DNA of 64,000 bases. It comes from Seleniibacterium sp963677135. Its GTDB lineage: Bacteria > Desulfobacterota > Desulfuromonadia > Desulfuromonadales > Geopsychrobacteraceae. The position numbers and the translations under genes were made by a program. The stretch is from the NCBI GenBank assembly GCA_963677135.2, contig CAXXLS010000002.1:186001-250000 (forward strand), read 5' to 3'. The notes beneath the pieces are model-generated. The model ran no database searches and was not told the origin of the DNA. It saw only the letters and a program-made list of their open reading frames with translations. Shown here in pieces: positions 26,352 through 34,727 of this stretch; position 1 is the stretch's first letter, and each line of letters starts with the position of its first letter.

Positions 26352-27035
26352 TTAAAATTCGAAGGTCTCCCCCGGTTTCAGCACCACCGCCTTGGTCGCG
26401 GTTTCTTCCATGACCTGTTTGCCCCAGGCGATGGGGTCCTGCTCGATCAGTCCCCAGGTGTTGTAGTGGATCGGGATAACCGTTTTGGGTTGCAGCAGTT
26501 TGACGGCGCGCAGGGCGTCTGCCGGTCCCATGGTGAAGTTGTCTCCGATGGGAATCAGGGCGACATCGATCCCTTCTTCGCCGATCAGCGCCATGTCGCC
26601 GAACAGACCCGTATCCTGGGCCATGTAGACTTTCTTGCCGTCGTTGCAGGTCAGCAGGAACCCGCAGGGGTTGCCGCCATAGGAACCGTCCGGCAGCTGG
26701 GAGCCGTGCAGGGCCAATGTCAGTTTGAGGTAGCCGAAGGGGTACTGGAAGCCCCCACCGAGATGCTGGGCATGGACGTTTTCGTACCCCTGTTTCTTGA
26801 CCCAGTTGGCGATTTCGGCATTGGCAATCACGGTTGCTTCGGTGCGTCTGGCAATATCAAGAGCGTCACCGATATGGTCTCCGTGACCGTGGCTGACCAG
26901 AAGGTAATCGGCACTGATATCTTCAGCGGAAACCGATGCCGCAGGGTTACCGGTATAGTAGGGATCAATGATGAGCTGGGCGTCCGACGTCTTCAGGCCA
27001 AGGGTGGCATGGCCGAACCAGGTTAACGTGTTCAT
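26352..27035 (-). CDS. Metal-dependent hydrolase, UPF0173 family (MBL fold)
   Basis: 227 residues. Starts MNTLTWFGHATLGLKT, typical of UPF0173/UlaG-like proteins. The metallo-beta-lactamase motif is SHGHGDHIGDA (HxHxDH), with later metal ligands in MAQDTGLFGDM and the final His in VIPIHYNTW. Predicted cytoplasmic hydrolase binding two metal ions; substrate unknown for the family. ATG at 27035 preceded by GGAG. Divergent from the GarR-like gene at 27296. Confidence 0.9.
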   Translation of the reverse strand: MNTLTWFGHATLGLKTSDAQLIIDPYYTGNPAASVSAEDISADYLLVSHGHGDHIGDALDIARRTEATVIANAEIANWVKKQGYENVHAQHLGGGFQYPFGYLKLTLALHGSQLPDGSYGGNPCGFLLTCNDGKKVYMAQDTGLFGDMALIGEEGIDVALIPIGDNFTMGPADALRAVKLLQPKTVIPIHYNTWGLIEQDPIAWGKQVMEETATKAVVLKPGETFEF

Positions 27036-27295
27036 GGTCTCCTCCTTGTTGAGTAGGTCTATTTATGTATACATCATAACAAAGGGTTTGGGCAAATGCC
27101 GGGACCGTGTCTTTTTACGCACAGTTCCAGCAGCGGTCACGGTTCGGTCGGCGTGACCTGCGGTCGGCTGGCTAACGGTAATTTTTAGGTAAAGATTCGA
27201 TTTTCAGTCTGCTAAGATTGGTGGCAGGCTGTTTTTCGTCAGGAGTTGTCTGCTGCCTTGAAGGCAGGGATGTCATCGGAACAGAGGAGAGAACT

Positions 27296-28201
27296 ATGGC
27301 AAAACGCATCGGATTTATCGGGCTTGGCATGATGGGACTGCCAATCGCCAGTAATTTATTGAAAGCCGGACACCAGTTGTTTCTTGGCTGTCATGTCAAT
27401 CGGGAGCCGGCCCTGAAACTGGAGAAATCGGGGGCGACGATCTGTGATTCCTACCGGGATGTCGCCTCCCGGGCGGAGGTCATCTTCCTGATCCTCCCCG
27501 ATGCTCCCGAAATTGACGACGTTCTTTTTTCCGAGCATGGCATCATGAGCGGGATCGCGCCGGGAACGATTGTGGTCGACATGAGTACCATCGACCTGTT
27601 CAAGAGCAGGGCTTTTGCCGAAAGGCTCGAGGAGGCCGGTTGCGCCTATGTGGATGCGCCGGTCAGTGGCGGGCCTGCCGGGGCGGAGAAGGCGACCCTG
27701 GCCATCATGATCGGGACCAGACCTGAGGTTTATGAACACATCAGGGATCTGTTTCCGGCCATCGCAAAGACCATTGTTTATTGCGGGGACAACGGACTCG
27801 GCCTGGCCGCCAAGATGGCCAACAATCTGATCGCCGCTTCGACGATTACGGCTATTTCGGAGGCTCTCACTCTGGCGATCAAGGCGGGGATCGATCCCGA
27901 TGCCCTGTATGATGTTCTCAAGGGAGGGACCGCCAACAGCGCCCTGCTGAACATCAAGGTCCCGGCTTTTTTGCAGGATAACTACGAGCCCGGATTCAAG
28001 CTGTCACTGATGTGCAAAGACCTGAACATTATCACCAATGTGGCGAAGCAATTGGGGACCCCGGCCCTTCTCGGGAGTGTGGTCGAGCAGGTCTACAATA
28101 TGGCCAGACCCGCGCACGGGGAAAAAGACAGCGGGGCGGTGAGCCTGTTTTACCAGGAACGGACGGGACTGTCCTTCAAATCGAAGAAAGAGACAGATTG
28201 A
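27296..28201 (+). CDS. 2-hydroxy-3-oxopropionate reductase-like NAD(P)-dependent dehydrogenase
   Basis: 301 residues from the ATG at 27296 (GAGGAGAG upstream; an extended frame from 27218 is unsupported). Beta-hydroxyacid dehydrogenase family: Rossmann motif RIGFIGLGMMGLPIASNL, substrate loop DAPVSGGPAGAEKATL, catalytic Lys in LAAKMANNLIAAS, and a C-terminal helical domain. Closest in character to tartronate semialdehyde reductase (GarR), which makes glycerate in glucarate/galactarate or glyoxylate use; 3-hydroxyisobutyrate dehydrogenase-like activity is the alternative. Fits the sugar-acid theme. Symbol withheld because substrate is not certain. Confidence 0.82.
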   Translation: MAKRIGFIGLGMMGLPIASNLLKAGHQLFLGCHVNREPALKLEKSGATICDSYRDVASRAEVIFLILPDAPEIDDVLFSEHGIMSGIAPGTIVVDMSTIDLFKSRAFAERLEEAGCAYVDAPVSGGPAGAEKATLAIMIGTRPEVYEHIRDLFPAIAKTIVYCGDNGLGLAAKMANNLIAASTITAISEALTLAIKAGIDPDALYDVLKGGTANSALLNIKVPAFLQDNYEPGFKLSLMCKDLNIITNVAKQLGTPALLGSVVEQVYNMARPAHGEKDSGAVSLFYQERTGLSFKSKKETD

Positions 28202-28431
28202 AGCTCTTTCTGCTGCCGGGGGGGGCAAACGGGGACCGGCCTGCGGGCCCCGGGAAGGGGGTAAGCAGGACCCGTGCATTTGCACAGTTGCGAGGTGTGG
28301 CTCAGGCGAAAAAAATATGCATGAAGGCACGTGTTTTTTCGCGCTTGAACGAGGTAGCTTAGAGTCATCAACAGATCGGTGTGGCAGTCGAAATGTTGAA
28401 GCAGAAACATCATACCTCCTTCCCTATCTGC
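28202..28431 (+). other. Long 3' untranslated stretch after the GarR-like gene
   Basis: About 230 bases between the stop codon and a strong terminator. GC-rich at first (GGGGGGGGCAAAC... GGGCCCCGGG), then mixed; no protein-coding frame is convincing. It could be a plain 3' UTR or contain a 3'-derived small RNA. Confidence 0.4.
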
Positions 28432-28477
28432 GAGCCGATGACCGGATAAGCCTCCTCCCGGTATCGGCTCTTTTTTT
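28432..28477 (+). terminator. Strong Rho-independent terminator
   Basis: GAGCCGATgaCCGG pairs with CCGGtATCGGCTC and is followed by seven T. It ends the transcript of the GarR-like gene. Confidence 0.88.
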
Positions 28478-28540
28478 AATTCCCCCCATCGTTCACGCCG
28501 CTTGACGAGCCTGCCCGCGGGACGGAATACCGCCTGATCC

Positions 28541-29143
28541 CTAACTGTTCTTCTTTTTGCCCGTCCTTACCATTCTGTGAATGACCCAGATGAGCAGACT
28601 TCCGCACAGCAGCGCCTCGAACAGGCCATATTCGTATTTCTTGAGATCCCCCAGCAGCATTTCGGCCGTATGTCCGAACAGGTATCCCGCCCACCCGAAG
28701 ACGGTTGCCCAGATCAGCGCTCCGACCAGATTCAGGGCCAGGAACATGCGTCGTGACACTCTGCTTATGCCGAGGGCAAAGGGGGTGATGGTCCGCAGAC
28801 CATAGAGAAAGCGAAATCCCAGGATGATCAGAATCCGGTTTTTTTCAATGAGCCGCCGGCTTGCTTCAAGACGTTTCTGCCAGCGCAGGGGGAGCGTCGA
28901 GGCGGCGTTGCGGCGCAGCCAGCCGATATAGAAGAACAGTTGGTCGCCGAGCAGGGAACCCAGGAAGGCGGAGAGCACCACGCCGCTCAGGGTCAGGTAG
29001 CCCTGATGGGCGGCAAATCCCGCAAGGATGAGGATGGTTTCCCCTTCCAGGAAGGTCCCGATAAAAATGGCGATGTAACCATAGTGTTGAATGAACGTTT
29101 CCACGGCTATCCAGCCCGATGAAAGCAGTTTATCTGCTTTCAT
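28541..29143 (-). CDS. DedA family membrane protein
   Basis: 200 residues from the ATG at 29143 (AGG seven bases upstream; the frame to 29245 adds a non-membrane tail lacking support). DedA/SNARE-associated features: GYIAIFIGTFLEGETILILAG, AFLGSLLGDQLFFYIGWLR, GFRFLYGLRTITPFALG (the conserved Arg helix) and GALIWATVFGWAGYLFG. Known: DedA proteins are inner-membrane proteins implicated in undecaprenyl-phosphate or other lipid flipping and membrane potential upkeep. Single gene with no informative neighbour. Confidence 0.92.
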   Translation of the reverse strand: MKADKLLSSGWIAVETFIQHYGYIAIFIGTFLEGETILILAGFAAHQGYLTLSGVVLSAFLGSLLGDQLFFYIGWLRRNAASTLPLRWQKRLEASRRLIEKNRILIILGFRFLYGLRTITPFALGISRVSRRMFLALNLVGALIWATVFGWAGYLFGHTAEMLLGDLKKYEYGLFEALLCGSLLIWVIHRMVRTGKKKNS

Positions 29144-29321
29144 TATAATGCCTGTGGGCTGCTGCTGCCTACCGTGGTCGGCATTATTGGGGACCGTTGC
29201 TGGAAAATGGTGGCCGGCTGAGGGGGATGTCCTCCGGTGAATCACCGTCGGTGCGATGGCCGTGGGCTGGGTGGGCGGTCGGGTGTCGCGGCCTGGCAGA
29301 GGGCAGGGCGTATTCTCGGGG

Positions 29322-29362
29322 TAAAAATGGCTGCCCCGCCTCGCGGAGGGAGACGGGGCAGC
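29322..29362 (-). terminator. Terminator of the sugar-acid operon
   Basis: On the minus strand GCTGCCCCG pairs with CGGGGCAGC and is followed by CATTTTTACC; it lies just past the stop of the SDR gene. Confidence 0.78.
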
Positions 29363-29377
29363 GGGGATTGATTGGCT

Positions 29378-30154
29378 CTAAAGCACCGACAGCATCCCGC
29401 CGTCAACGTAAAGGATCTGGCCGTTGACATAGTTGGAGGCCGGGGAACTGAGGAAAATAACCGTTCCCATCAGGTCTTCCGGAAGGCCCCAGCGCTCGGA
29501 AGGGGTCCGCCCCTTGACCCAGCCGTCGAACTTAGGGTCGTTAGCCAGGGGTTGGGTCATTTCGGTGAGCATGTAGCCGGGCCCGATAGCGTTCGCCTGG
29601 ATGTTGAACTTGGCCCACTCGGCGGCCATCGATTTGGTCAGCAGCTTGATGCCGCCCTTGGCTGCGGTATAGGGGGCGACGGTCGCCCGGGCCACTTCGC
29701 TGGTCAGGGACCCGATATTGATGATTTTGCCCCCCTGGCCACGTGCGATCATGCGCTTGGCCGCCTCACGTCCGACCAGGAACGCGCTGGTCAGGTTAGT
29801 GTCGATAACCCGCTGCCAGTCGTTGCTGGACAGTTCGACCATCGGTTGACGATGCTGAATCCCCGCATTGTTGACCAGGATGTCGACGGTTATCCCTTTT
29901 TCGTCCAGCTGTTTGAAGGCATCGACAACGCTCTGCTCGTCACGTACGTCAAAGGGGGAGGTTTCCACCTGGTAACCGGCCGCAGCGAACTCTTCCGCGG
30001 TTTTCCGGAGGGTGTCGAGATTCTGGCCGTTGAGGATGACTTTGGCGCCGGCTTCGGCCAGGGCCCTGGCCATATCTTTTCCCAGCCCGCGGCTGCCACC
30101 GGTGATCATTGCCGTCTGACCGGAGAGGTTGAACAGTTTGGTTACTAAAGACAT
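29378..30154 (-). CDS. Gluconate 5-dehydrogenase-like short-chain dehydrogenase
   Basis: 258 residues. Classical SDR: TGGSRGLG cofactor loop, NNAG in ILVNNAGIQHRQPM, catalytic Ser in NIGSLTSE and YTAAK for Tyr/Lys. The stretches NNAGIQHR, GGIKLLTKSMAAEWA, IGPGYMLTEMT and VNGQILYVDGGML follow E. coli IdnO (5-keto-D-gluconate reductase); KduD (2-deoxy-D-gluconate 3-dehydrogenase) is the alternative. Interconverts a keto-sugar acid and its alcohol with NAD(P). Last gene of the operon, 16 bases after the dehydratase gene. Confidence 0.85.
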   Translation of the reverse strand: MSLVTKLFNLSGQTAMITGGSRGLGKDMARALAEAGAKVILNGQNLDTLRKTAEEFAAAGYQVETSPFDVRDEQSVVDAFKQLDEKGITVDILVNNAGIQHRQPMVELSSNDWQRVIDTNLTSAFLVGREAAKRMIARGQGGKIINIGSLTSEVARATVAPYTAAKGGIKLLTKSMAAEWAKFNIQANAIGPGYMLTEMTQPLANDPKFDGWVKGRTPSERWGLPEDLMGTVIFLSSPASNYVNGQILYVDGGMLSVL

Positions 30155-30170
30155 GTTTTCTGACTCCTTG

Positions 30171-31367
30171 TTACAGTTCTGATTTTCGGACGATCAGGTC
30201 GTCACGTTTCATGACCTCGGGCAGCAGGTCGATACCGAGGCCCGGTCCTTCCATCGGGTAGACGAAGCCGTCCTTGATGGTTGGAACCGTGGTGACGACT
30301 TCCTTGTACCAGCCGGTATAGAACGCCCGAACGGTCTCCTGGATCAGCGAGTTGGGCTGGCTCAGGGCCGTATGAACGGCGGCGGCCAGGCCGATGGGGC
30401 CGGTGCAGTCGTGGGGTGCGAAGGGCTTGTGATGAATGTCGGCCAGGATGGCGATCTTGCGAGCCTCGGTGATTCCGCCGGTCCAGCAGATATCGACCAT
30501 GACCACGTCGATAGCGTCATGGCGCAGCATCTCATTGTAGGGAGCGGCTGAGCCGAGGGTCTCGCTGGCACAGACCCGGATCGGGGTGGAGCGGGCATAT
30601 TCGGCCAGGGCCTGGGGAGAGTTCATGCGGATCGAGTCTTCAAACCAGTAGGGTTTGAAGGGTTCCAGTTCGCGCGCAATCTGCTTGGCGGTGGGCAGGT
30701 CCCAGAGACAGTGGAATTCGACCATGATATCCATCTTGTCGCCGACCGCCTTGCGGATCTCTTCAAAGGGCCACAGGGCTTTTTTCATTTCGGCGGCCGA
30801 AATGTAACGGCCCTTGTTGGCCTGGGCGGCAGGGTCGAAAGGCCAGATCTTCATGGCGGTGATGCCCATGTCGAGCAGGCTCTGGGCCAGCTCGGCCGGC
30901 CGCTCCATGAACCCCTGGAGGTCCTCGTAGGGGCCGTCGTCGCTGAAGTTCCAGGTGTCAACCGGGCGGATGTTGGCCGAGCGGACGTAACGATAGCCGG
31001 CACAGGTGTTGTAAACCCGCAACTTGTCCCAGCACAGCCCGCCGAGCAGCTGGTGGACCGGCTGATTGACGACTTTCCCGTACAGGTCCCACAGGGCGAT
31101 ATCGATGGCGGACGCGGCGCGGTATTCGGCCCCGGTCGAGGCCTGGGCCAGGGGCAGGTTGACCATCTCCCGGTTCAGGGCTTCGATGTTCAGCGGGTTC
31201 TTGCCCAGCAGGCGGCCGGCCAAGGTGTCGTGGATGTGGGCGCTGACGGCACCGGAGCCGTAATAGGTCTCACCGATTCCGGTGATCCCCTCGTCCGTGT
31301 GCACGCGGACCCAGGTGACATTGTTGAATTCCTCGAGGATCAAGGTCTCAACGGCGGTAATCTTCAT
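30171..31367 (-). CDS. Sugar-acid dehydratase-like enzyme (mandelate racemase/enolase superfamily)
   Basis: 398 residues, ATG at 31367 with AGGAG eight bases upstream. The capping domain starts MKITAVETLILEEF; the barrel has MKIWPFD (Lys region), metal-ligand blocks IMVEFHCLWD, YWFEDSIR and CASETLG, and the general-base His in FAPHDCTGP. This pattern is of the dehydratase branch (galactonate/mannonate dehydratase-like), which turns an aldonate into a 2-keto-3-deoxy acid, a substrate type for the KDG kinase at 2515. In an operon with two FadR-type regulators and an IdnO-like dehydrogenase. Exact substrate not determined. Confidence 0.85.
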   Translation of the reverse strand: MKITAVETLILEEFNNVTWVRVHTDEGITGIGETYYGSGAVSAHIHDTLAGRLLGKNPLNIEALNREMVNLPLAQASTGAEYRAASAIDIALWDLYGKVVNQPVHQLLGGLCWDKLRVYNTCAGYRYVRSANIRPVDTWNFSDDGPYEDLQGFMERPAELAQSLLDMGITAMKIWPFDPAAQANKGRYISAAEMKKALWPFEEIRKAVGDKMDIMVEFHCLWDLPTAKQIARELEPFKPYWFEDSIRMNSPQALAEYARSTPIRVCASETLGSAAPYNEMLRHDAIDVVMVDICWTGGITEARKIAILADIHHKPFAPHDCTGPIGLAAAVHTALSQPNSLIQETVRAFYTGWYKEVVTTVPTIKDGFVYPMEGPGLGIDLLPEVMKRDDLIVRKSEL

Positions 31368-31431
31368 CTTCTGTTCTCCTGACAAAAATGTGACAGGACC
31401 ACGTTGTCGTGTCCCATCGGTGGTTGGTCAT

Positions 31432-32166
31432 TTATTCGTGGTTTTTGTTGAATTCGATTTCAAGTTTTCTGACGTCTTCGGCGGAGCTGGTCACCATCGC
31501 GCGCATGGCATTCGCCGCCTCCTCGGGTTTGCGGGTGCGGATCGCCTCGACCACGGCTTCATGAAGAGGGAGGGATTGTTTGGCTTTGTCCAGGGAGCGG
31601 ATAAACAGCCGGAAGCTGGACCCGAGGGTGTTTTCGATCAGTGGCCTGAGAGGACTTCTGACCAGCTTGTTTCCGCAGGCATCGAGAATGGCCAGGTGGA
31701 GCTTGAGATCGGCCTGAATGTGCTCCTCCAGGGTGCGGGCATTCTTCATTTCTTCGAACACCTGGCAAATTTCCGCAATCTCTTCATCGGACGCCCGCTG
31801 GGTGGTGAGCTTGGCGACCATCGGCTCGATCATGTTCCGCAATTCGTAGAGGTTCTGGATCAACCTGAAGTCGGGAGCCGATTCGAGCTGCCAATGCAGC
31901 AGGGTCGGGTCGGTCAGGGCCCACCGGGACGGCGGGCAGATCCGGGTGCCGATGCGCGGACGGACCTCGACCAGTCCTCGGGCATCCATGATTCTGATGG
32001 CCTCCCGAATCACCGTCCGGCTGACGTCGAACTGCTGGCACAGTTCGTCCTCGTTGGGCAGCAGTGACCCCGGCTCGAGTTCTTTGCGGATGATGCTCAG
32101 GCTCAAGTTGCGGGCAACCTGCTCATGAAGTCTGGCGCGATGGACCTTGCTGGATGGCTCGCTCAT
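31432..32166 (-). CDS. GntR family regulator, FadR subfamily (copy 1 of tandem pair)
   Basis: 244 residues. Winged helix: RARLHEQVARNLSLSIIRKE, LLPNEDELCQQFDVSRTVIR, EAIRIMDARGLVEVRPRIGT. FCD domain from about residue 100 with ligand residues in IQADLKLHLAILDACGN and the Leu-rich helix ending NAMRAMVTSSAEDV. It is about half identical by eye to the next gene upstream (32218-32937), sharing RLHEQVAR, LPNED, LVEVRPRIG/LVHVRPRIG and LHLAILEACGN-type blocks. Likely controls the dehydratase and dehydrogenase genes downstream on the same strand. Symbol omitted. Confidence 0.9.
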   Translation of the reverse strand: MSEPSSKVHRARLHEQVARNLSLSIIRKELEPGSLLPNEDELCQQFDVSRTVIREAIRIMDARGLVEVRPRIGTRICPPSRWALTDPTLLHWQLESAPDFRLIQNLYELRNMIEPMVAKLTTQRASDEEIAEICQVFEEMKNARTLEEHIQADLKLHLAILDACGNKLVRSPLRPLIENTLGSSFRLFIRSLDKAKQSLPLHEAVVEAIRTRKPEEAANAMRAMVTSSAEDVRKLEIEFNKNHE

Positions 32167-32217
32167 AACTGTTCCTGGGGCTGTGGATTCCCGGTTTCGG
32201 CAAATCCGGTTGATTGG

Positions 32218-32937
32218 TTAAAAATCATTGGTCTTGGTGTCTTCCGCGGAGCGCTGGATGATCTGCTTCATGGCGGTAATCGCGTCATCGCTGTTTTTGC
32301 CGCGAATGGCTTCTGCGACCTTGCGGTGAATGGCGATGGAATCCTTTGCCGCGGCAAAGGAATGGATGAAATGGGTAAAGCTGGAGCCGAGGATATTTTC
32401 GATAATCGGTTTGAGGGAGCTGATAAGCATCTCGTTGCCGCACGCTTCGAGAATGGCGAGGTGAAAGCGAATGTCGGCCGCGATATGTTCCTCAATATCC
32501 CGCGCGTCCTCCATCATGGTGATGGCCGCAAAGATTTTATCGATGTCGGCGGCACGGGCTCGTTCCGCGGCGAGGCCGGCGGCAATCGGCTCAATAATGA
32601 TGCGGACTTCCAGAAGGTTGAGAATGAAATCTTTTTCGGGGGCTTCTTCCATCCGCCATTTCATCAGGAGGGGGTCATTCAGGGCCCAGCCGGAGGGGTC
32701 GCAGATCCTGGCGCCGATGCGGGGCCGGACGTGGACCAGTCCTTTGGCGTCCATAAAATTGATGGCTTCGCGAATGACCGGTTTGCTGACGCCGAACTGA
32801 CGTGACAGGGCGTCTTCATTGGGGAGCAGCGTTTCCGGTTCAAGCTCGCGGTTGATAATTTTGAGGCTAAGGGTCCGGGCAACCTGCTCGTGAAGGCGGA
32901 CGCGTTTGATTGGTTGCGCAATATTCAGTTCAGCCAT
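32218..32937 (-). CDS. GntR family regulator, FadR subfamily (copy 2 of tandem pair)
   Basis: 239 residues. Winged helix: RVRLHEQVARTLSLKIINRE, LLPNEDALSRQFGVSKPVIR, EAINFMDAKGLVHVRPRIGA. FCD part with IAADIRFHLAILEACGNEML and MKQIIQRSAEDTK. Clear paralogue of the neighbour at 31432, 51 bases downstream. First gene of the four-gene operon; an AT-rich site with three AAAAGAAT/ATTCTTTT half-sites lies just upstream. Two similar repressors in a row suggest related but distinct inducers or heteromers; this is inference. Confidence 0.9.
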   Translation of the reverse strand: MAELNIAQPIKRVRLHEQVARTLSLKIINRELEPETLLPNEDALSRQFGVSKPVIREAINFMDAKGLVHVRPRIGARICDPSGWALNDPLLMKWRMEEAPEKDFILNLLEVRIIIEPIAAGLAAERARAADIDKIFAAITMMEDARDIEEHIAADIRFHLAILEACGNEMLISSLKPIIENILGSSFTHFIHSFAAAKDSIAIHRKVAEAIRGKNSDDAITAMKQIIQRSAEDTKTNDF

Positions 32938-32960
32938 GATGAAGAAATCCCTGTTCTTGA

Positions 32961-33006
32961 AAAAGAATGAATTATTCTTTTAATCATAATATGAATAAAA
33001 GAATAA
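32961..33006 (-). promoter_or_regulatory. Operator-like cluster upstream of the tandem FadR-type genes
   Basis: Half-sites alternate: AAAAGAAT (32961-32968), ATTCTTTT (32974-32981) and AAAAGAAT (32997-33004). The outer pair TTATTCTTTT...AAAAGAATAA forms perfect 10-bp arms. The site lies 24-69 bases before the start codon at 32937. Confidence 0.55.
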
Positions 33007-33121
33007 CCGTTTCGTTCTGAAATGGCAACCAATTTATTTATATGCGGCGCGGGGTGCTTGTTGCCCCGGACCGTTGTCTGCCGCCCGCATCGCATTTTCG
33101 CCGCCAGGAAACACCCCGGAG

Positions 33122-33159
33122 TGTCGAATATTCTCTATTGGCCTGTGGAATATTCGACA
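33122..33159 (+). promoter_or_regulatory. Dyad upstream of the HMA/DUF2318 cluster
   Basis: TGTCGAATATT, 16 bases, AATATTCGACA: perfect 11-bp arms. Each arm contains the 8-bp palindrome GAATATTC, and the two copies are 22 bases apart. It lies 115 bases upstream of the first gene. Operator or RNA hairpin are both possible. Confidence 0.45.
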
Positions 33160-33274
33160 TGTTTGTCGTGCGAGAGGACCCGGAAGCCCGTTTTTACCGG
33201 TTTCTTCTTCTTGGCATGTATCCTGATACGGAATATGGAGGTTTACCCTCAACTCTGCCGAAAGGTGTTGGCTT

Positions 33275-34168
33275 ATGAAGAAACCATTCCTGCCGATTTT
33301 TGGCCTTCTCATGGTTGTCGTCGCCCTCGCTCTGGGGGTCGGGGTGTTGCTCGGAGGTATGGCGGCCCCGGGGAAAACTGCTCCCCGCCTCGCCATGACA
33401 GAACTTCAGGTGGATAATCTTTCGTGCGGATCATGCGTCGAGACAATCACCGAGGCCCTGGCCGCCGTGACTGGTGTCGAATCCGTTGAAGTCAGTGTGA
33501 CCAGCGGGCGCGGCCAGGTGACCTATGATCCGGAGCGGGTCGATGCGGAAGCCATTGCCGCGACGGTCAGCGCTGCCGGGTACCCGGCCCATGTCAGAAA
33601 TGACCTGTCTGCAGAGAAATACCAGGTGCTGCAGGCCGAAGCCCACAAGCTCGCCGAGCTGTACGTGGCCAGGATCGGCCCCAGGCTGTTGTCCCGGGAG
33701 GAGTTTGACGCCGAGGTCAGGGAACAGATGCGGCTGGCCGGGGTCGCCGATCGGCAGGAATACCGCGGCCGGGTGATCGCCAGCTTCTGGCCTGCTCTTC
33801 AGCAGCGAGTTCTGCTGCTGAACGCTGCCGAGCAAAACCGGGTCGTGGTGCAGGAAGAGGAGGTGGATGCCAGGCTGGATCGGCTGATAGCCAGGCATTC
33901 CGGCTTCGAGTCCTTTATTCGCGAACGTTATGCTTCGGAAGAGAATTTCAAACGCCAGCTCAAGGAGCAGATGATCATTCAGCGTCAGATCGATGATCAT
34001 GTGCTGAAAAATATCAGCGGTGCCGCCGCCCGCAGAGCGGAATTCGCCAGGTGGTATTCCGAACTGATGGAGGGTTGCGAAGTGATTATTTATGATCCGG
34101 AGCTCAAGGAGGTCGCCGCTTCGGCAGGAGGAACCTGTGGCGGTAGCGGCGGCAACTGCTGTGGTTGA
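33275..34168 (+). CDS. Membrane-anchored HMA-domain protein with SurA_N-like region
   Basis: 297 residues. Residues about 7-30 form one hydrophobic segment (signal anchor). Residues about 42-105 form a heavy-metal-associated domain: MTELQVDNLSCGSCVETITE with the CxxC metal site at 51-54 and the VTYDPERVDAEAI strand. Residues about 110-270 are helical and charged, with HKLAELYVARIGPRLLSREEF and NFKRQLKEQMIIQRQIDD, like the N-terminal part of SurA/PpiC foldases, but no PPIase domain follows. The tail GGTCGGSGGNCCG adds three Cys. Predicted periplasmic metal carrier; Cu(I) or another soft metal is suggested by CxxC. First gene of a cluster with a DUF2318 protein and an ABC pair. Confidence 0.78.
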   Translation: MKKPFLPIFGLLMVVVALALGVGVLLGGMAAPGKTAPRLAMTELQVDNLSCGSCVETITEALAAVTGVESVEVSVTSGRGQVTYDPERVDAEAIAATVSAAGYPAHVRNDLSAEKYQVLQAEAHKLAELYVARIGPRLLSREEFDAEVREQMRLAGVADRQEYRGRVIASFWPALQQRVLLLNAAEQNRVVVQEEEVDARLDRLIARHSGFESFIRERYASEENFKRQLKEQMIIQRQIDDHVLKNISGAAARRAEFARWYSELMEGCEVIIYDPELKEVAASAGGTCGGSGGNCCG

Positions 34169-34200
34169 TTCTGATTATTCCGACATCAAGGAGAAAATCT

Positions 34201-34716
34201 ATGAGCGATAGCCGACACGAAAAAAAGAAGCAGTTCTGTACAGAGAAAAAGGGGGGCTCCGGAAAAAAACTCGGATTCCTTGCGCTGGTGGTGATCGTCG
34301 CGGCCGCCGTCGGTGTGCTGCTGACGGGGCAGGGAGACAGTGACGGTTATACCCGGATCGAGAGCAGCGGGGGGGCGGTACGGATCAACCTGAGCAGCAT
34401 TGATGACGGGCAGGCTCACTTCTTCCGCTATGCTTCGCAAGACGGGAATATCGATTTTTTCGTCGTTAAAAGTGTCGACGGGGTGATGCGGGCCGCCTTC
34501 GATGCCTGTGATGTCTGTTACCGATCGAAACAGGGCTACCGCCAGGACGGTCATGTCATGGTCTGCAACAACTGCGGGCAGGAGTTTCGTACCGACCTGG
34601 TCAATGAGGTCAAGGGGGGCTGCAATCCGGCACCGCTGACCCGCCAGATAGACGGGGCGCAGCTGGTCATCAGTGAACGCGATCTTGTCCAGGGCGCCTG
34701 GTACTTCGGCGGTTAG
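34201..34716 (+). CDS. DUF2318 domain protein (predicted periplasmic metal/Fe-S type)
   Basis: 171 residues from the ATG at 34201, AGGAGAAAATCT upstream (frame from 34165 lacks support). A basic N-terminus and one membrane helix (LGFLALVVIVAAAVGVLL) anchor a periplasmic DUF2318 domain with two CxxC motifs: DACDVCYRSKQGY (103-106) and VCNNCGQEF (122-125), plus Cys141 in EVKGGCNPAP. Known: DUF2318 proteins sit in bacterial iron-uptake clusters beside MacB-like ABC permeases, as in the Campylobacter P19 locus. Here the Ftr1 permease and P19 are absent. Likely handles a metal ion or its redox state. Confidence 0.85.
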   Translation: MSDSRHEKKKQFCTEKKGGSGKKLGFLALVVIVAAAVGVLLTGQGDSDGYTRIESSGGAVRINLSSIDDGQAHFFRYASQDGNIDFFVVKSVDGVMRAAFDACDVCYRSKQGYRQDGHVMVCNNCGQEFRTDLVNEVKGGCNPAPLTRQIDGAQLVISERDLVQGAWYFGG

Positions 34717-34727
34717 GGCGGGTCGCG

